A stretch of DNA of 64,000 nt from assembly GCF_000422785.1 (NCBI RefSeq), contig NZ_AUGS01000005.1:1-64000 (forward strand). Reading direction: 5' to 3'. Of this stretch, positions 8,316 through 16,965 are shown piece after piece. Numbering within the stretch: position 1 is the stretch's first letter; each line of letters begins with the position of its first letter. The position numbers and the translations under genes were made by a program. The notes beneath the pieces were generated by a model that ran no database searches, was not told where the DNA came from, and saw only the letters and a program-made list of their open reading frames with translations. The stretch is from Pseudovibrio exalbescens DSM 16456 (lineage in GTDB: Bacteria; Pseudomonadota; Alphaproteobacteria; Rhizobiales; Stappiaceae).

Positions 8316-8643
8316 TCACGAGATGAACTGCCTTTTAGCGTTCCTCATGTTAGCATGATCGCAGGATGTACACGGTATCGCTGCAAGGTTTCTGCACCAC
8401 AATGTCTCAGGCCATAAGGGGCCTATAAAGTGCTCGGGGGTTATCCGCGAGCACAGGCCTCCGCTCCCAAAGCAACTGCGAGACAGATAAGGAGACGGCT
8501 GCCGCTGTGGTTGGGGCACTGCAAACAAGGCAGCTGGTATTGTTGCAGATAGCATTGGGAAACGCTGACCTGCAAGGCTTTTTCAGGAAGGTGATTTTAA
8601 TGAACTGGGCCGCTGGTGATCTGAAGCATATTGCCGTCACCAA
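8316..8643 (-). pseudogene. Possible frameshifted HNH-like endonuclease gene
   Basis: Two minus-strand frames each hold half of what looks like an HNH domain. One (8407-8643) has SCLVC, a CxxC pair. The other (8316-8555) has ITPEHFIG, which could hold the catalytic His, followed by CRNLAAIP and CTSCDHAN, a typical second CxxC and His/Asn half. The join lies around 8430-8500 and needs a frameshift. The gene would be non-functional unless the frame is changed by sequencing error. It lies next to tRNA-Ser at the island edge. I hold this call loosely. Confidence 0.35.
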
Positions 8644-8883
8644 CGCAGCACCGAGACCTGAACACCCGACTGCGGTGAGGGCAAGAAACTTCCTAAAAGG
8701 TACCGAGAACTAGTCCAAACCAAGAACATATTTGTTTGGGTTTTGTTTGAGAAATGCCGAAAATTCCCGTTTGTTCCTTACATGTTCTAACATGAAACTG
8801 CGAGATAGCTTCGTGGGGAAAAGTGCACTGGTGGACAAAAAAGCCTTGAAGTCCAGCGCTTAGGTGGGTATCTACGCGGTCAA

Positions 8884-8973
8884 GGACACGTGGCCGAGTG
8901 GTCGAAGGCGCTCCCCTGCTAAGGGAGTAGGCCCGGAAGGGTCTCGAGGGTTCGAATCCCTCCGTGTCCGCCA
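8884..8973 (+). tRNA. tRNA-Ser (anticodon GCU)
   Basis: The 90-base gene folds as a class II tRNA: acceptor stem GGACACG pairing with CGTGTCC, D arm GGCCGAGTGGTCGAAGGC, anticodon loop with GCT between paired CTCCC and GGGAG, a long variable arm, and the T arm GGGTTCGAATCCC, with CCA encoded at 8971-8973. The GCU anticodon reads AGC and AGU serine codons. It marks the boundary between the accessory island on its 5' side and conserved sequence downstream. Confidence 0.97.
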
Positions 8974-9008
8974 CTTCTTCTCTGCACTCTCCCACAAAAC
9001 AAATGGTT

Positions 9009-9275
9009 TCAAAGCGTTGCCCAACTTGTGTGGCTTCGGAGTCCTGTTTTCGCGCGCTCATGAATGCCCGAGCGTCGTGCGTGCTTGCTGTTTCTTCCTG
9101 TTACCCGCGCCCGCCATTTGCGAAAGCTCGCAGGTTTCAAGGATTGGCGCATGAGTTTGATCACTTCGGCCTCGGCGAGACCATGGGCCAACTGGATGGC
9201 CTCGAACGGCGTGTCATCACGCCACGCCATTTCAATGATTTCAGAGCGCAGCTCTGGTGCCAGAGTTGCCATCAT
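9009..9275 (-). CDS. Small DUF2805/TIGR03643-family protein
   Basis: This 88-residue protein contains LRSEIIEMAWRDDTPFEAI, EAEVIKLMRQSLKPASFRKWRARVTGR and KH, the hallmark of a small conserved bacterial family (TIGR03643/DUF2805) of unknown function. The fold appears to be a helix-turn-helix-like domain with a basic second half, so nucleic acid binding is possible. It stands alone on the minus strand between tRNA-Ser and the solute-binding protein gene. The C-terminal 20 residues are not conserved as far as I can judge. Confidence 0.8.
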   Translation of the reverse strand: MMATLAPELRSEIIEMAWRDDTPFEAIQLAHGLAEAEVIKLMRQSLKPASFRKWRARVTGRNSKHARRSGIHERAKTGLRSHTSWATL

Positions 9276-9494
9276 ATCCCGCTCTAAAGCTGAAAACGAC
9301 TAACGCCCTATCTAGGGTGGGCTTATGGATGTCGAGGTCTGCAGCCCTTGAAAATTGCTTTTTATTTGCGTTTTGTAGCGTGCTTTCAATTTACTCCAAG
9401 TTAAATGTAGTTGAAGTTTTTTCTCCAATTGACATAGTTGAAGGCTAGAACGCTCATCATTGGCAAAAACCCGCCGGTTTGCTTGCCAGATGCG

Positions 9495-11018
9495 ATGCTC
9501 AGAGTGATGGATCAGACAGGGGCGCCGGTGAGAAAAGCCTTCGACATAGGAAACAAGGCAAGACCCCCTTGGGTATGGGTGGTGGTGTTTGGCGTTGCCT
9601 GTATCTTTATTGCAGGCGCTGCGAAGGCCAGAGAGCAAACATCGCTTTCCGTATTGACCCGAAATGGGCCAGCCATCGCGGGTCCCGCAGTGGTCCATGC
9701 CAATGCTTTTTCCCGTGATCATGAAACAACCGTGGTTGTTGACGTGGTTCACCTTGAGCATCTCTATGACGTGGTCATGGTGGATTTCCTTTCAGGCCGT
9801 CATCCCGCTGATGTACTTGTGATCCCGGCGACCTGGGTCCCGGATTTCGCCGCCTTTCTTTCTGATGTGCCCGCCTGGTTGATCCACGGGCCTCATGCCG
9901 GTGGCATCCACCCTGTGTACCGCCGAACGATGATGGGGTGGAACCAGCGCTGGCTTGGCGTAACGATTGACGGCGATCTGCAAATGGGCGTTTTTCGTCG
10001 TGACCTGTTTGACGATCCGCAAACGCGTGCTGACTTTGAGGCCGAGTTCGGGCGAACGCTTCAGCCGCCCCAGACGTGGCGGGAGTTCAATGAGCTGACG
10101 CGTTTCTTCAATGGCCGCCTTGATCCGTCGGGGCGGCCTTTGCTTGGCAGCCTAGAAGCCTTCAAGCAAGAGGATCAGGGGCTGTGGTCGTTCATCAGCC
10201 GCGCCGTTGCATATGGCAGCCATCCCAATTATCCCGGTGCATTTTTCTTTGATCCTGTAACCATGGAGCCGAGCATCAATTCTCCGGCCTGGAAGCGGGC
10301 TCTGGGCGAATACATGGAAGCGTTGAGCCATGGCCCCAATGAAGCGCGCTTCATGGGCGGCAATGATGTGCGCTATCGGTTCGCGGAAGGACATGCGGCG
10401 CTGGCCATCGGCTGGCAGGATATTGGGATTTTGGCTGCGGACTGGCCGTCGGCAATCGGGGCGGACAAGGTCGGTTTTTTTGCTCTTCCGGGAAGTCGCG
10501 AGGTCTGGAACCCGGTAACCGATCAGTGGAATGCCTTGCCTCGTGCGCGCTCTGTACCGTACCTGGCCTTTGGTGGATGGGTCGCCGTTGTTCCGGTCTC
10601 GACCAAGGATCGGAACCTGGCCTGGTCGTTCGTTGCCGAGTTCGGATCGCCGGAAAACAGCGCTCTTGATACCAAGGTTGGCGTTAGCGGCATCAATCCG
10701 TACCGCGCTGCGGAACTGACGAACATTGAAGGGTGGCAGGCTGTTCTCGGGGAGGAGGGGGCTCAAACCTATCTAGACATCAACAGGCAGGCCTTGAATG
10801 ATCCAGCCCTTGTTGCCGAGCTGCGATTGCCCGGATATCAGGCCTACATGGAGGCCCTGACCCATCAGGTGGAGCGTGCGCTCAACGGCATGATCAGTGT
10901 GGATCAAGCGTTGGATACTGCAGCGGCTCAATGGGAGCAGATCACGGATCGTTTGGGGCGTGACAGCCAGCGCCGGCACTACCAAGATGCAATTGGATAT
11001 ATGGAGAGCGAGCCGTGA
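9495..11018 (+). CDS. Family 1 extracellular solute-binding protein, coupled to a sensor
   Basis: The protein (507 residues from the ATG at 9495) has a signal peptide (WVWVVVFGVACIFIAGAAKA) and resembles periplasmic sugar-type solute-binding proteins: a PADVLVIP strand-turn in the first lobe, PPQTWREFNEL, a segment around FAEGHAALAIGWQD, and SVPYLAFGGWVAVVP in the second lobe. No ABC permease or ATPase for it lies next door. Instead its stop overlaps the start of a TorS-like hybrid sensor by 4 bp, so the likely job is to carry ligand information to that receptor, as TorT does for TorS. The start is uncertain (TTG at 9438, ATG at 9495 or 9507) because no strong ribosome binding site stands out. 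Ligand unknown. Confidence 0.82.
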   Translation: MLRVMDQTGAPVRKAFDIGNKARPPWVWVVVFGVACIFIAGAAKAREQTSLSVLTRNGPAIAGPAVVHANAFSRDHETTVVVDVVHLEHLYDVVMVDFLSGRHPADVLVIPATWVPDFAAFLSDVPAWLIHGPHAGGIHPVYRRTMMGWNQRWLGVTIDGDLQMGVFRRDLFDDPQTRADFEAEFGRTLQPPQTWREFNELTRFFNGRLDPSGRPLLGSLEAFKQEDQGLWSFISRAVAYGSHPNYPGAFFFDPVTMEPSINSPAWKRALGEYMEALSHGPNEARFMGGNDVRYRFAEGHAALAIGWQDIGILAADWPSAIGADKVGFFALPGSREVWNPVTDQWNALPRARSVPYLAFGGWVAVVPVSTKDRNLAWSFVAEFGSPENSALDTKVGVSGINPYRAAELTNIEGWQAVLGEEGAQTYLDINRQALNDPALVAELRLPGYQAYMEALTHQVERALNGMISVDQALDTAAAQWEQITDRLGRDSQRRHYQDAIGYMESEP

Positions 11019-13711
11019 GGTCATTGGGTGTACAGGCCAAATTGCTGCTCATTCTCGCTGTTGCTGGTGGGGCTGTTCTGCTCGCCATCGCCATAGCCGT
11101 CTGGACCATGTTTGCGTTGCGAGGGGATGTAAAACAGGTCACGGAAACAGAGTTGCCCAAAGCGGCCAGCGCCCTGCGTTTGGCACGGATTGGGGAGCGG
11201 TTGCAGCGGCGAGGGGAAAGCCTGGTCGTTGCACGCAACAGAAACGACAGAGACACAATCCAGTCTTTGATTGGGGTAGATCTGGCTGCCATGCGAAGTG
11301 AGCTGATAGCGTTGCGCGATGTTTTGCCGACAGATCGCAGCGGCGAGGAGGCGATTGTGGCCTATTCGACCCAGTTGGCGGAGGAACTGACAGCGCTACG
11401 CTCTGGACTTGAGCGCCAGACAGCCTTGGAAGAGCTGTTGGTGGATCGTCGAGAAGCGTTGTTGAGGCGTGAAGAACAAATCCAGCAAGCGCTCGGCCCG
11501 CCACTGCTGGCGGTATCCTCCATCTTGAGCCGGGTCAACCAGCCTGCTCCGGAACAGGTCACCCGATTTGCAGTTCAAAACCAAGGGGCCTTGATTGATA
11601 CCGAGCGCCATTTGAAAGCGGCGATTGTTCAGATCCTGCTGACAGAGCGGGCAACTTCGCCGCAGAACGTTCGGGATCGGCTTAATCAGTACCGGCGGAT
11701 CATGAGCCAACTGGAGGTTGCTGTCTCGCAGTTGCCTTCAGGTCTGCAGCAGGCGGTCGTGGTGGACCTGCCGTTCTTTCGAGGACAGTTGGCGGCCAAC
11801 GGCTTTTTTGACATCAAGTTTGATGTGTTGCGCAGTCTTTCCTTGTTGCAGGCGTTTCTGGAGTCCACGCGCGCCACCGCAGACGATCTGAAGCGTGCCG
11901 TTGATCAGTTCATTGCGCGTGACCGCGAGGCCATTGCAGGGGCAACAGAGCGAATTACGACCTCATTCGCTCAGCAAACGCTGCAATATCTCATCGGCTC
12001 CGTTCTTGTTGTCTCGCTTCTCATCTTGTCGGCCTATCTAATGTATATCCGCCCGCTTGGTCAGCAGATCGTGGGCGTGAGTTCCGCTATGCGCCGCTTG
12101 GCGGACGGTGACGGCAAAGTAGTGCCGCCCGGACTGGACCGCACAGACGAGGTGGGGGAGCTGGCGCGATCCTTCATGGTGTTCAAGGATGCCATCTCTC
12201 AGCTTGAAGTCATGGATAAGGAGTTGGCGGAGCAGTCGCGGCTGATGGTTGCGACACTGGACAACATGAATGACGGATTTACCGTTTTTGATTCCGATGG
12301 GAACCTTTTGGCCTTCAATCCGCGTTTTCTTGACATCTACGGCTTGTCAGCTGCTTTTATCGAGCAAGGAACGCCGATAAAGCGCATTCACATGGCATTG
12401 GCGCGCAATGGTGTGCGGGTGTTTGCTGCTAATGGTCAAGAGGTGGGGTTCAGTAGCTTGCGTCATGACCGAGGCCGGTTGAACAAGCGCTATGAACTGC
12501 ATCTACCCTCGGGCCATGTCATCGAACTGCGGAGTAATCCTGTGCCCGGTGGTGGTTTCGTTACCCTGCACATGGACATGACTGAACGCGTTGCCACGCA
12601 GAACCGGGTCTGGCATGCACGGAAAATTGAAACCATCAGCCAGCTGACAACTGGTGTCGCGAGCGAATTGAACACCCTGCTTGCCGTTGTACTGGGCAAT
12701 TTGAGATTGCTTGAACGAAGCGCCGGCGCCGTTAATCCCGAGTTGAAGAGTCGGGCGCTCAGCGGTATTGCCGCTGGCGTGCGAGCTGCACACCATGTGG
12801 CGCGGCTTCAGGCGTTTTCTCGCAAACACAAGTCAGAGCCGGGCTTTGTGGATCCGGCCACGGTTATTGAGGACTTGTGGCATTTGCTCTCTTACATGGT
12901 GGGGCCAGACATCCAGTTGAGCGTCGATTGCGATGAGCAACCTCTCGGCATTCATGTGGACCGGGGGCTGTTGGAGACGGCCATACTGAACCTTGCCATC
13001 AACGCCCGAGAGGCAATTACTGGGGAGGGCATGCTGCGTATCTCTGTTTCTGCTGCGGCTCACGACAAAGTGCTTCTGGAGGTTCAAGACAGCGGCAAGG
13101 GCATGCCGACACATATTTTGCGAGCCTTGGCGGATCCGCAAGCGAGTTTGCGACCAGCCGAACATGGTGTCGGTTTTGGGTTGAGCATGGTTTATGCCTT
13201 TGTGGCGCAGGCAGGCGGCACCATTGATATTACCAGCGAAGATGGGCAGGGCACCGAGGTGCGGATCTGGTTTGACCGTGTTGAGCGCCCGGACATGCCC
13301 GCCCGCACGGACGCGCAGGTGCCTCTTGGTAACGGGGAAACTGTTCTGGTTGTTGATCGGGACCCGGCGCTGCTTGAGGTGAATTGTGCTCTGCTGGAAG
13401 AACTGGGTTACAAGGTTTTAACGGCTACTAGTGGGGACGCGGCCATGGTGTTGCTGGGCTCCCATCCCGAAATATCGATGCTCTACAGCGAGGTGGAGTT
13501 GCCTGCGCCCTGGACGGGCGGTAAACTGGCGGAAGCGGCAATCGCTCAGGTGCCGCGCTTGTCGGCAGTGCTTGTCAGTGCAGAACCATGGCAGCGGAAC
13601 ACCTGCAATTTCAGATGCTTGATAAAACCGGTTGCAGTGGCTGATCTTGCTGCGGCCTTCCGTGATGCGCTCGGCGAGCCGGTTACTTCACAAACTGCAA
13701 GAAATTCATAG
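11015..13711 (+). CDS. TorS-like hybrid sensor, degenerate histidine kinase (pseudokinase)
   Basis: The 898-residue inner-membrane protein has a first membrane helix (about 7-33), a long helical periplasmic region, a second helix (322-345), HAMP, one PAS domain (about 405-520), a dimerisation region, an ATPase domain and a receiver. The dimerisation helix reads GVASELNTLL where relatives have GVAHDFNNLL, so the phosphoacceptor His is Ser550. The ATPase boxes look usable (AINAREA, DSGKGM, GFGLSM). The receiver has YSEVELP where TDVVMP is usual, giving Glu826 instead of Asp, and DRD instead of an acidic pair. The GTG start overlaps the solute-binding protein stop, with GGAGAG upstream. It may signal allosterically or dimerise with another kinase. 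Confidence 0.85.
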   Translation: MRSLGVQAKLLLILAVAGGAVLLAIAIAVWTMFALRGDVKQVTETELPKAASALRLARIGERLQRRGESLVVARNRNDRDTIQSLIGVDLAAMRSELIALRDVLPTDRSGEEAIVAYSTQLAEELTALRSGLERQTALEELLVDRREALLRREEQIQQALGPPLLAVSSILSRVNQPAPEQVTRFAVQNQGALIDTERHLKAAIVQILLTERATSPQNVRDRLNQYRRIMSQLEVAVSQLPSGLQQAVVVDLPFFRGQLAANGFFDIKFDVLRSLSLLQAFLESTRATADDLKRAVDQFIARDREAIAGATERITTSFAQQTLQYLIGSVLVVSLLILSAYLMYIRPLGQQIVGVSSAMRRLADGDGKVVPPGLDRTDEVGELARSFMVFKDAISQLEVMDKELAEQSRLMVATLDNMNDGFTVFDSDGNLLAFNPRFLDIYGLSAAFIEQGTPIKRIHMALARNGVRVFAANGQEVGFSSLRHDRGRLNKRYELHLPSGHVIELRSNPVPGGGFVTLHMDMTERVATQNRVWHARKIETISQLTTGVASELNTLLAVVLGNLRLLERSAGAVNPELKSRALSGIAAGVRAAHHVARLQAFSRKHKSEPGFVDPATVIEDLWHLLSYMVGPDIQLSVDCDEQPLGIHVDRGLLETAILNLAINAREAITGEGMLRISVSAAAHDKVLLEVQDSGKGMPTHILRALADPQASLRPAEHGVGFGLSMVYAFVAQAGGTIDITSEDGQGTEVRIWFDRVERPDMPARTDAQVPLGNGETVLVVDRDPALLEVNCALLEELGYKVLTATSGDAAMVLLGSHPEISMLYSEVELPAPWTGGKLAEAAIAQVPRLSAVLVSAEPWQRNTCNFRCLIKPVAVADLAAAFRDALGEPVTSQTARNS

Positions 13712-14171
13712 GGCCGGTTTGAAGGGCTTGTCTCTCCCGTTCCGTTAATCTTTTTGTATCAATTCAAGACATTTCCAGATGCAAAATGCGGAGTGACGGT
13801 CCCGAGGAGTGGCCCAGTTCCACGGCGTTTGTATCGCTCATGAACGCTTGTTTTCCGGCACACGCACAGCGTGCGGGCGCTCGCCATCTCAGACAAACTT
13901 GCAGCTTGGTAGCTGCGGGTGAATGGCTGCGCTTCTATCGATTTTGCAAAAAACGCCTTTCCTCCTGACTCGCAAAAGTGCTTGAAACACAAAGGAAAGC
14001 GCGAATTATTCAATGTCATCAAAATGAATTATTTCACGTTAAGTCGTTGCGAAGGCGTTTTTACTTGGATGACACAAATCTTACACGGTTAAATAGAGAA
14101 AAGACGTCATGAATTTGTAATGAATCTATGGCTTTTCGTGGCTCAAGTTAATCACGAGTTAGGATTTTGTT
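13712..14171. other. Upstream region of the phn operon
   Basis: About 460 bp without a convincing gene. The last 130 bp are AT-rich and hold the candidate Pho box at 14069-14086. A TTAGGA sequence at about 14158-14164 can be the ribosome binding site for the GTG start of phnC. Confidence 0.5.
14069..14086 (-). promoter_or_regulatory. Candidate Pho box upstream of phnC
   Basis: On the minus strand the sequence reads GTGTAAG-ATTT-GTGTCAT, two imperfect 7-bp repeats separated by four A/T bases, the spacing of PhoB sites (consensus CTGTCAT-N4-CTGTCAT). The second repeat matches in six of seven positions and the first in about four. It lies roughly 85 bp before phnC. Phosphate-starvation control fits the transporter type. 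This is a by-eye match, not scored. Confidence 0.4.
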
Positions 14172-14969
14172 GTGATCCAATTTGAGGCCGTTAGAAAAGA
14201 GTTCGGAAACCACGTTGCTGTCAAGGGTGCGTCCTTCACAGTCGACAAGCCCCAGATGATCGGCATCATTGGCCGCTCGGGCGCTGGTAAATCGACGCTC
14301 TTGCGCATGATCAATCGTCTGACGCCGGCGACCTCCGGACGCATTCTTGTCAACGGACGCGATATTTTGGCCCTCAAAGGCAAGGAAAAGCGACGTTGGC
14401 AGCGCGATTGCGCCATGATCTTCCAGCAGTTCAATCTGGTGCCGCGCCTTGATGTGCTGACAAATGTCATGCTCGGGCGATTGAACGATCATGGCACAGT
14501 GACAAGTTGCTTGAAGCTGTTCACCAAGGAAGAGCGCATGCAGGCGCTTTTGAAATTGGAGCGTTTGGGCATCGCGGAAACCGCGTTGAAGCGGGCCGAG
14601 CACTTGTCTGGTGGGCAGCAGCAGCGCGTGGCGATTGCCCGGGCGCTCATGCAAAGCCCTGAGATGTTGCTGGCAGACGAGCCCATTGCGTCTCTTGACC
14701 CTATGAATGCGCAGGTGGTGATGGATGCGCTGAAAGCGATCAACACCGAAGACAAACTTACTGTCATCTGCAATCTGCACACCCTCGATACCGCCCGCAA
14801 ATACTGTGACCGTGTAATCGGCATGCTGCATGGCGAAATCGTCTTCGACGGTCGGCCGGACAGCCTGACCACGGACGTGGCGCGGGAGATTTACGGTGCT
14901 GATGACAGTTTTTCCGAAGCAACCACTTCTACTGCCCTGAACGTTGGAGCAACGTCAGCGGTAGCGTGA
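14172..14969 (+). CDS. phnC: Phosphonate/phosphate ABC transporter ATPase PhnC
   Basis: This 265-residue ATPase drives import of phosphonate, phosphite or phosphate. It has Walker [10 protein letters not shown], the Q-loop IFQQFNL, the signature [15 protein letters not shown], Walker [13 protein letters not shown] and a switch His in NLHTLD. These features and the length match PhnC. It begins a run of phnC, phnD and two permease genes in the same direction. In Sinorhizobium the equivalent set, PhoCDET, carries phosphate as well as phosphonates, so phosphate uptake is a realistic alternative to phosphonate use; no C-P lyase or phosphonatase gene is seen here. The GTG start has AGGA upstream, and a possible Pho box lies before it. 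Confidence 0.93.
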   Translation: MIQFEAVRKEFGNHVAVKGASFTVDKPQMIGIIGRSGAGKSTLLRMINRLTPATSGRILVNGRDILALKGKEKRRWQRDCAMIFQQFNLVPRLDVLTNVMLGRLNDHGTVTSCLKLFTKEERMQALLKLERLGIAETALKRAEHLSGGQQQRVAIARALMQSPEMLLADEPIASLDPMNAQVVMDALKAINTEDKLTVICNLHTLDTARKYCDRVIGMLHGEIVFDGRPDSLTTDVAREIYGADDSFSEATTSTALNVGATSAVA

Positions 14970-15062
14970 TGGCCGACCCGCAGGTCACTGAATGCGGGAA
15001 CGCACGCCTTGGCAAGAGGCAGATAATTGACTTGTCGTTGAGTTAACTTGGAGAGCTTACCA

Positions 15063-15992
15063 ATGAACTTCGCTGCTAAACTCGCTGCAGTTGCCGCTGT
15101 CAGCGTGGCTGCCCTCGGTTCGTCCGGTGCCCTTGCGCAGGACTCCACCATCACTGAATTCCGCATCGGCCTGCTGGGCGGTGAGAACGAAGCAGACCGT
15201 CTGCGCAACAACCAGTGCCTGGTTGACCGTTTTGAAGAGCTGCTGGGCGTTCCAGTGAAGCTGTTCCCGGCAGCTGACTACGCTGGCACCATTGAAGGTC
15301 TCAAGGGCGGTAACCTGGACTACGCCGAGCTGGGCGCATCCGGTTACGCAGCTATTTACCTGGCCGATCCGGAAGCTGTTGAGCCGGTTCTGACCACCAA
15401 GCAGGTTGATGGCGCAACTGGTTACCACTCCATCATGGTATCCCGTTCCGACTCCGGCATCGAAACTCTGGAAGACATGAAGGGCAAGCGTCTGGGTTAC
15501 GCTGACCCGAACTCCACTTCCGGCTACCTTGTTCCTTCCGTTGCTTTCGACAAGATGGGCATCAATGCGGATGAGTACTTCGCCTCCGCTACTTTCTCTG
15601 GTGGTCACGAGCAGAACGTTCTGGCTGTTGTGAACGGCGACGTTGATGGCGGTGTTACCTGGTCTTCCGGCGTTGGTGAGTGGGAAGAAGGCTACACTTC
15701 CGGCAACCTGCGCAAGATGGTTGACAAGGGCATGATCGACATGACCCAGCTCAACGAAGTATGGCGCTCTCCGCTGATCCCGAACGGTCCACTGGTTCTG
15801 CGCAGCTCCCTGCCACAGGACGTGAAGGAAAAGATCATCGCTTCCTTGAAGGATATGGTTCAGGACGATCCAGAGTGCTTCTACTCCGCACAGGCTGGTG
15901 AATACGCTGACTACGTCGAAGTTGACCACTCCTTCTACGAAACCATCGTTGAAGCGCGTCGTCGCAAGATCGAAGCTGCAAAAGCCAACTAA
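15063..15992 (+). CDS. phnD: Periplasmic phosphonate/phosphate-binding protein PhnD
   Basis: The 309-residue protein starts at ATG 15063, with GGAGAG about 8 bases upstream, and has a signal peptide ending ALA-QD. The mature part fits PhnD: FRIGLLGGEN, ELLGVPVKLFPAADYAG, GNLDYAELGASGYA, and a DPNSTSGYLVP segment, which in this family contacts the phosphonate group. It delivers substrate to the PhnE permeases. Strong bias for a small set of codons compared with its neighbours points to high expression, and a hairpin directly after the gene could keep its transcript more abundant than that of the permeases. Confidence 0.93.
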   Translation: MNFAAKLAAVAAVSVAALGSSGALAQDSTITEFRIGLLGGENEADRLRNNQCLVDRFEELLGVPVKLFPAADYAGTIEGLKGGNLDYAELGASGYAAIYLADPEAVEPVLTTKQVDGATGYHSIMVSRSDSGIETLEDMKGKRLGYADPNSTSGYLVPSVAFDKMGINADEYFASATFSGGHEQNVLAVVNGDVDGGVTWSSGVGEWEEGYTSGNLRKMVDKGMIDMTQLNEVWRSPLIPNGPLVLRSSLPQDVKEKIIASLKDMVQDDPECFYSAQAGEYADYVEVDHSFYETIVEARRRKIEAAKAN

Positions 15993-16005
15993 TCATTCTT
16001 GAGGT

Positions 16006-16034
16006 AGCGCCGCGTTTCTCGCGGCGCTCCTTTT
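16006..16034 (+). terminator. Intercistronic hairpin between phnD and phnE
   Basis: A perfect 9-bp GC-rich stem, AGCGCCGCG at 16006-16014 and CGCGGCGCT at 16020-16028, has a 5-base loop followed by CCTTTTG. The short T-run suggests partial termination or 3'-end protection of the phnC-phnD message rather than a full stop, since the permease genes continue in the same direction. Confidence 0.65.
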
Positions 16035-16080
16035 GTATCTGGCCTTGCGAGGCCAACTTTGTGTTTTCAGGAGGTTTCCG

Positions 16081-16953
16081 GTGGCTCTAGTCAATGCGTT
16101 CAACGCATCGCCCCACCTTGCCGAAATTGAAAAGGACTACGAACGCGTAGCCCGCCAGCGCACGACCTACACCTTCTTGTTGCTGCTGGTTTGTACCATT
16201 TCCATATTCGGCGGCTTTTATGTGGCAGAGGAAGCGAACTCGGGCAGCTTCTGGGGAGGGCTAAGCAGTTTCTGGGACTATCCCTATGATATCTTTGCAG
16301 GAGCCTATGAGCGGGGGTGGGGGTTGTTTTCACTGGCAGCCAAATACTTCCCCTATCTGGTGGAAACCATCAATATCGCCATCGTCTCGACCCTGATCGG
16401 CTTCTTCTTCAGTTCGATCCTGAGCTTTTTTGCCAGCCGCAATCTGATGACCAATTCTCTGGTCGTCATGGTCGTGCGCCGTTTTCTGGACGTTACCCGT
16501 GCGTTTCCGGAGCTGGTCATTGCCTTGCTGTTGGTACTTATTTTCGGGCCATCACCATTGGCGGCAATCATGGCCGTGACGTTCCATACCATTGGCGCGC
16601 TGGGCAAACTCTTTTCCGAGAGCAACGAAAACGCAGACATGAAAGCCGTTGAGGGCTTGCGGTCCGTCGGTGCGAACTGGGTGGAGCAGATGCGTTTCGG
16701 TATCTTGCCGCAGGTTTTGCCGAACTTCTTTTCCTATGCGTTGTTGCGACTTGAGATCAATGTGCGCGCCTCGGCCATTCTGGGCTTTGTAGGTGCGGGT
16801 GGTCTGGGTGCGGAACTCAAGATGGTGGTGGACTGGAATTACGGCGCCGACATCTTCGTGATCATTCTGATGTTGGTGTGTGCCATTACCGCCATTGACT
16901 ATTTCTCCAGCTGGGTGCGCCACAAGCTTGTGGGCGCGACCGGTACACTCTAG
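16081..16953 (+). CDS. phnE: Phosphonate/phosphate ABC permease PhnE (first subunit)
   Basis: The GTG at 16081 is chosen because CAGGAGG lies just before it, giving 290 residues, the usual PhnE length. One membrane helix near residue 30 is followed by a block of several helices from about residue 95. The cytoplasmic EAA-type loop that meets the ATPase is seen as FSESNENADMKAVEGLRSVGA followed by a FGILPQVLP segment. It should pair with the second, larger permease 12 bp downstream to form a heterodimeric channel driven by PhnC. The spacing to phnD is about 90 bp and contains a hairpin. Confidence 0.92.
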   Translation: MALVNAFNASPHLAEIEKDYERVARQRTTYTFLLLLVCTISIFGGFYVAEEANSGSFWGGLSSFWDYPYDIFAGAYERGWGLFSLAAKYFPYLVETINIAIVSTLIGFFFSSILSFFASRNLMTNSLVVMVVRRFLDVTRAFPELVIALLLVLIFGPSPLAAIMAVTFHTIGALGKLFSESNENADMKAVEGLRSVGANWVEQMRFGILPQVLPNFFSYALLRLEINVRASAILGFVGAGGLGAELKMVVDWNYGADIFVIILMLVCAITAIDYFSSWVRHKLVGATGTL

Positions 16954-16965
16954 GGGCTGAACTTC

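Noticed and set aside
8507-8713. 68-codon plus-strand frame near tRNA-Ser
   Set aside because: Overlaps the HNH-like remnant on the other strand and has no features of its own.
15057-15929. 290-codon minus-strand frame opposite phnD
   Set aside because: Mirror of a gene with strong codon bias; no protein family matches and phnD is certain. The same applies to long mirror frames opposite porins 2 to 5 and dapA.
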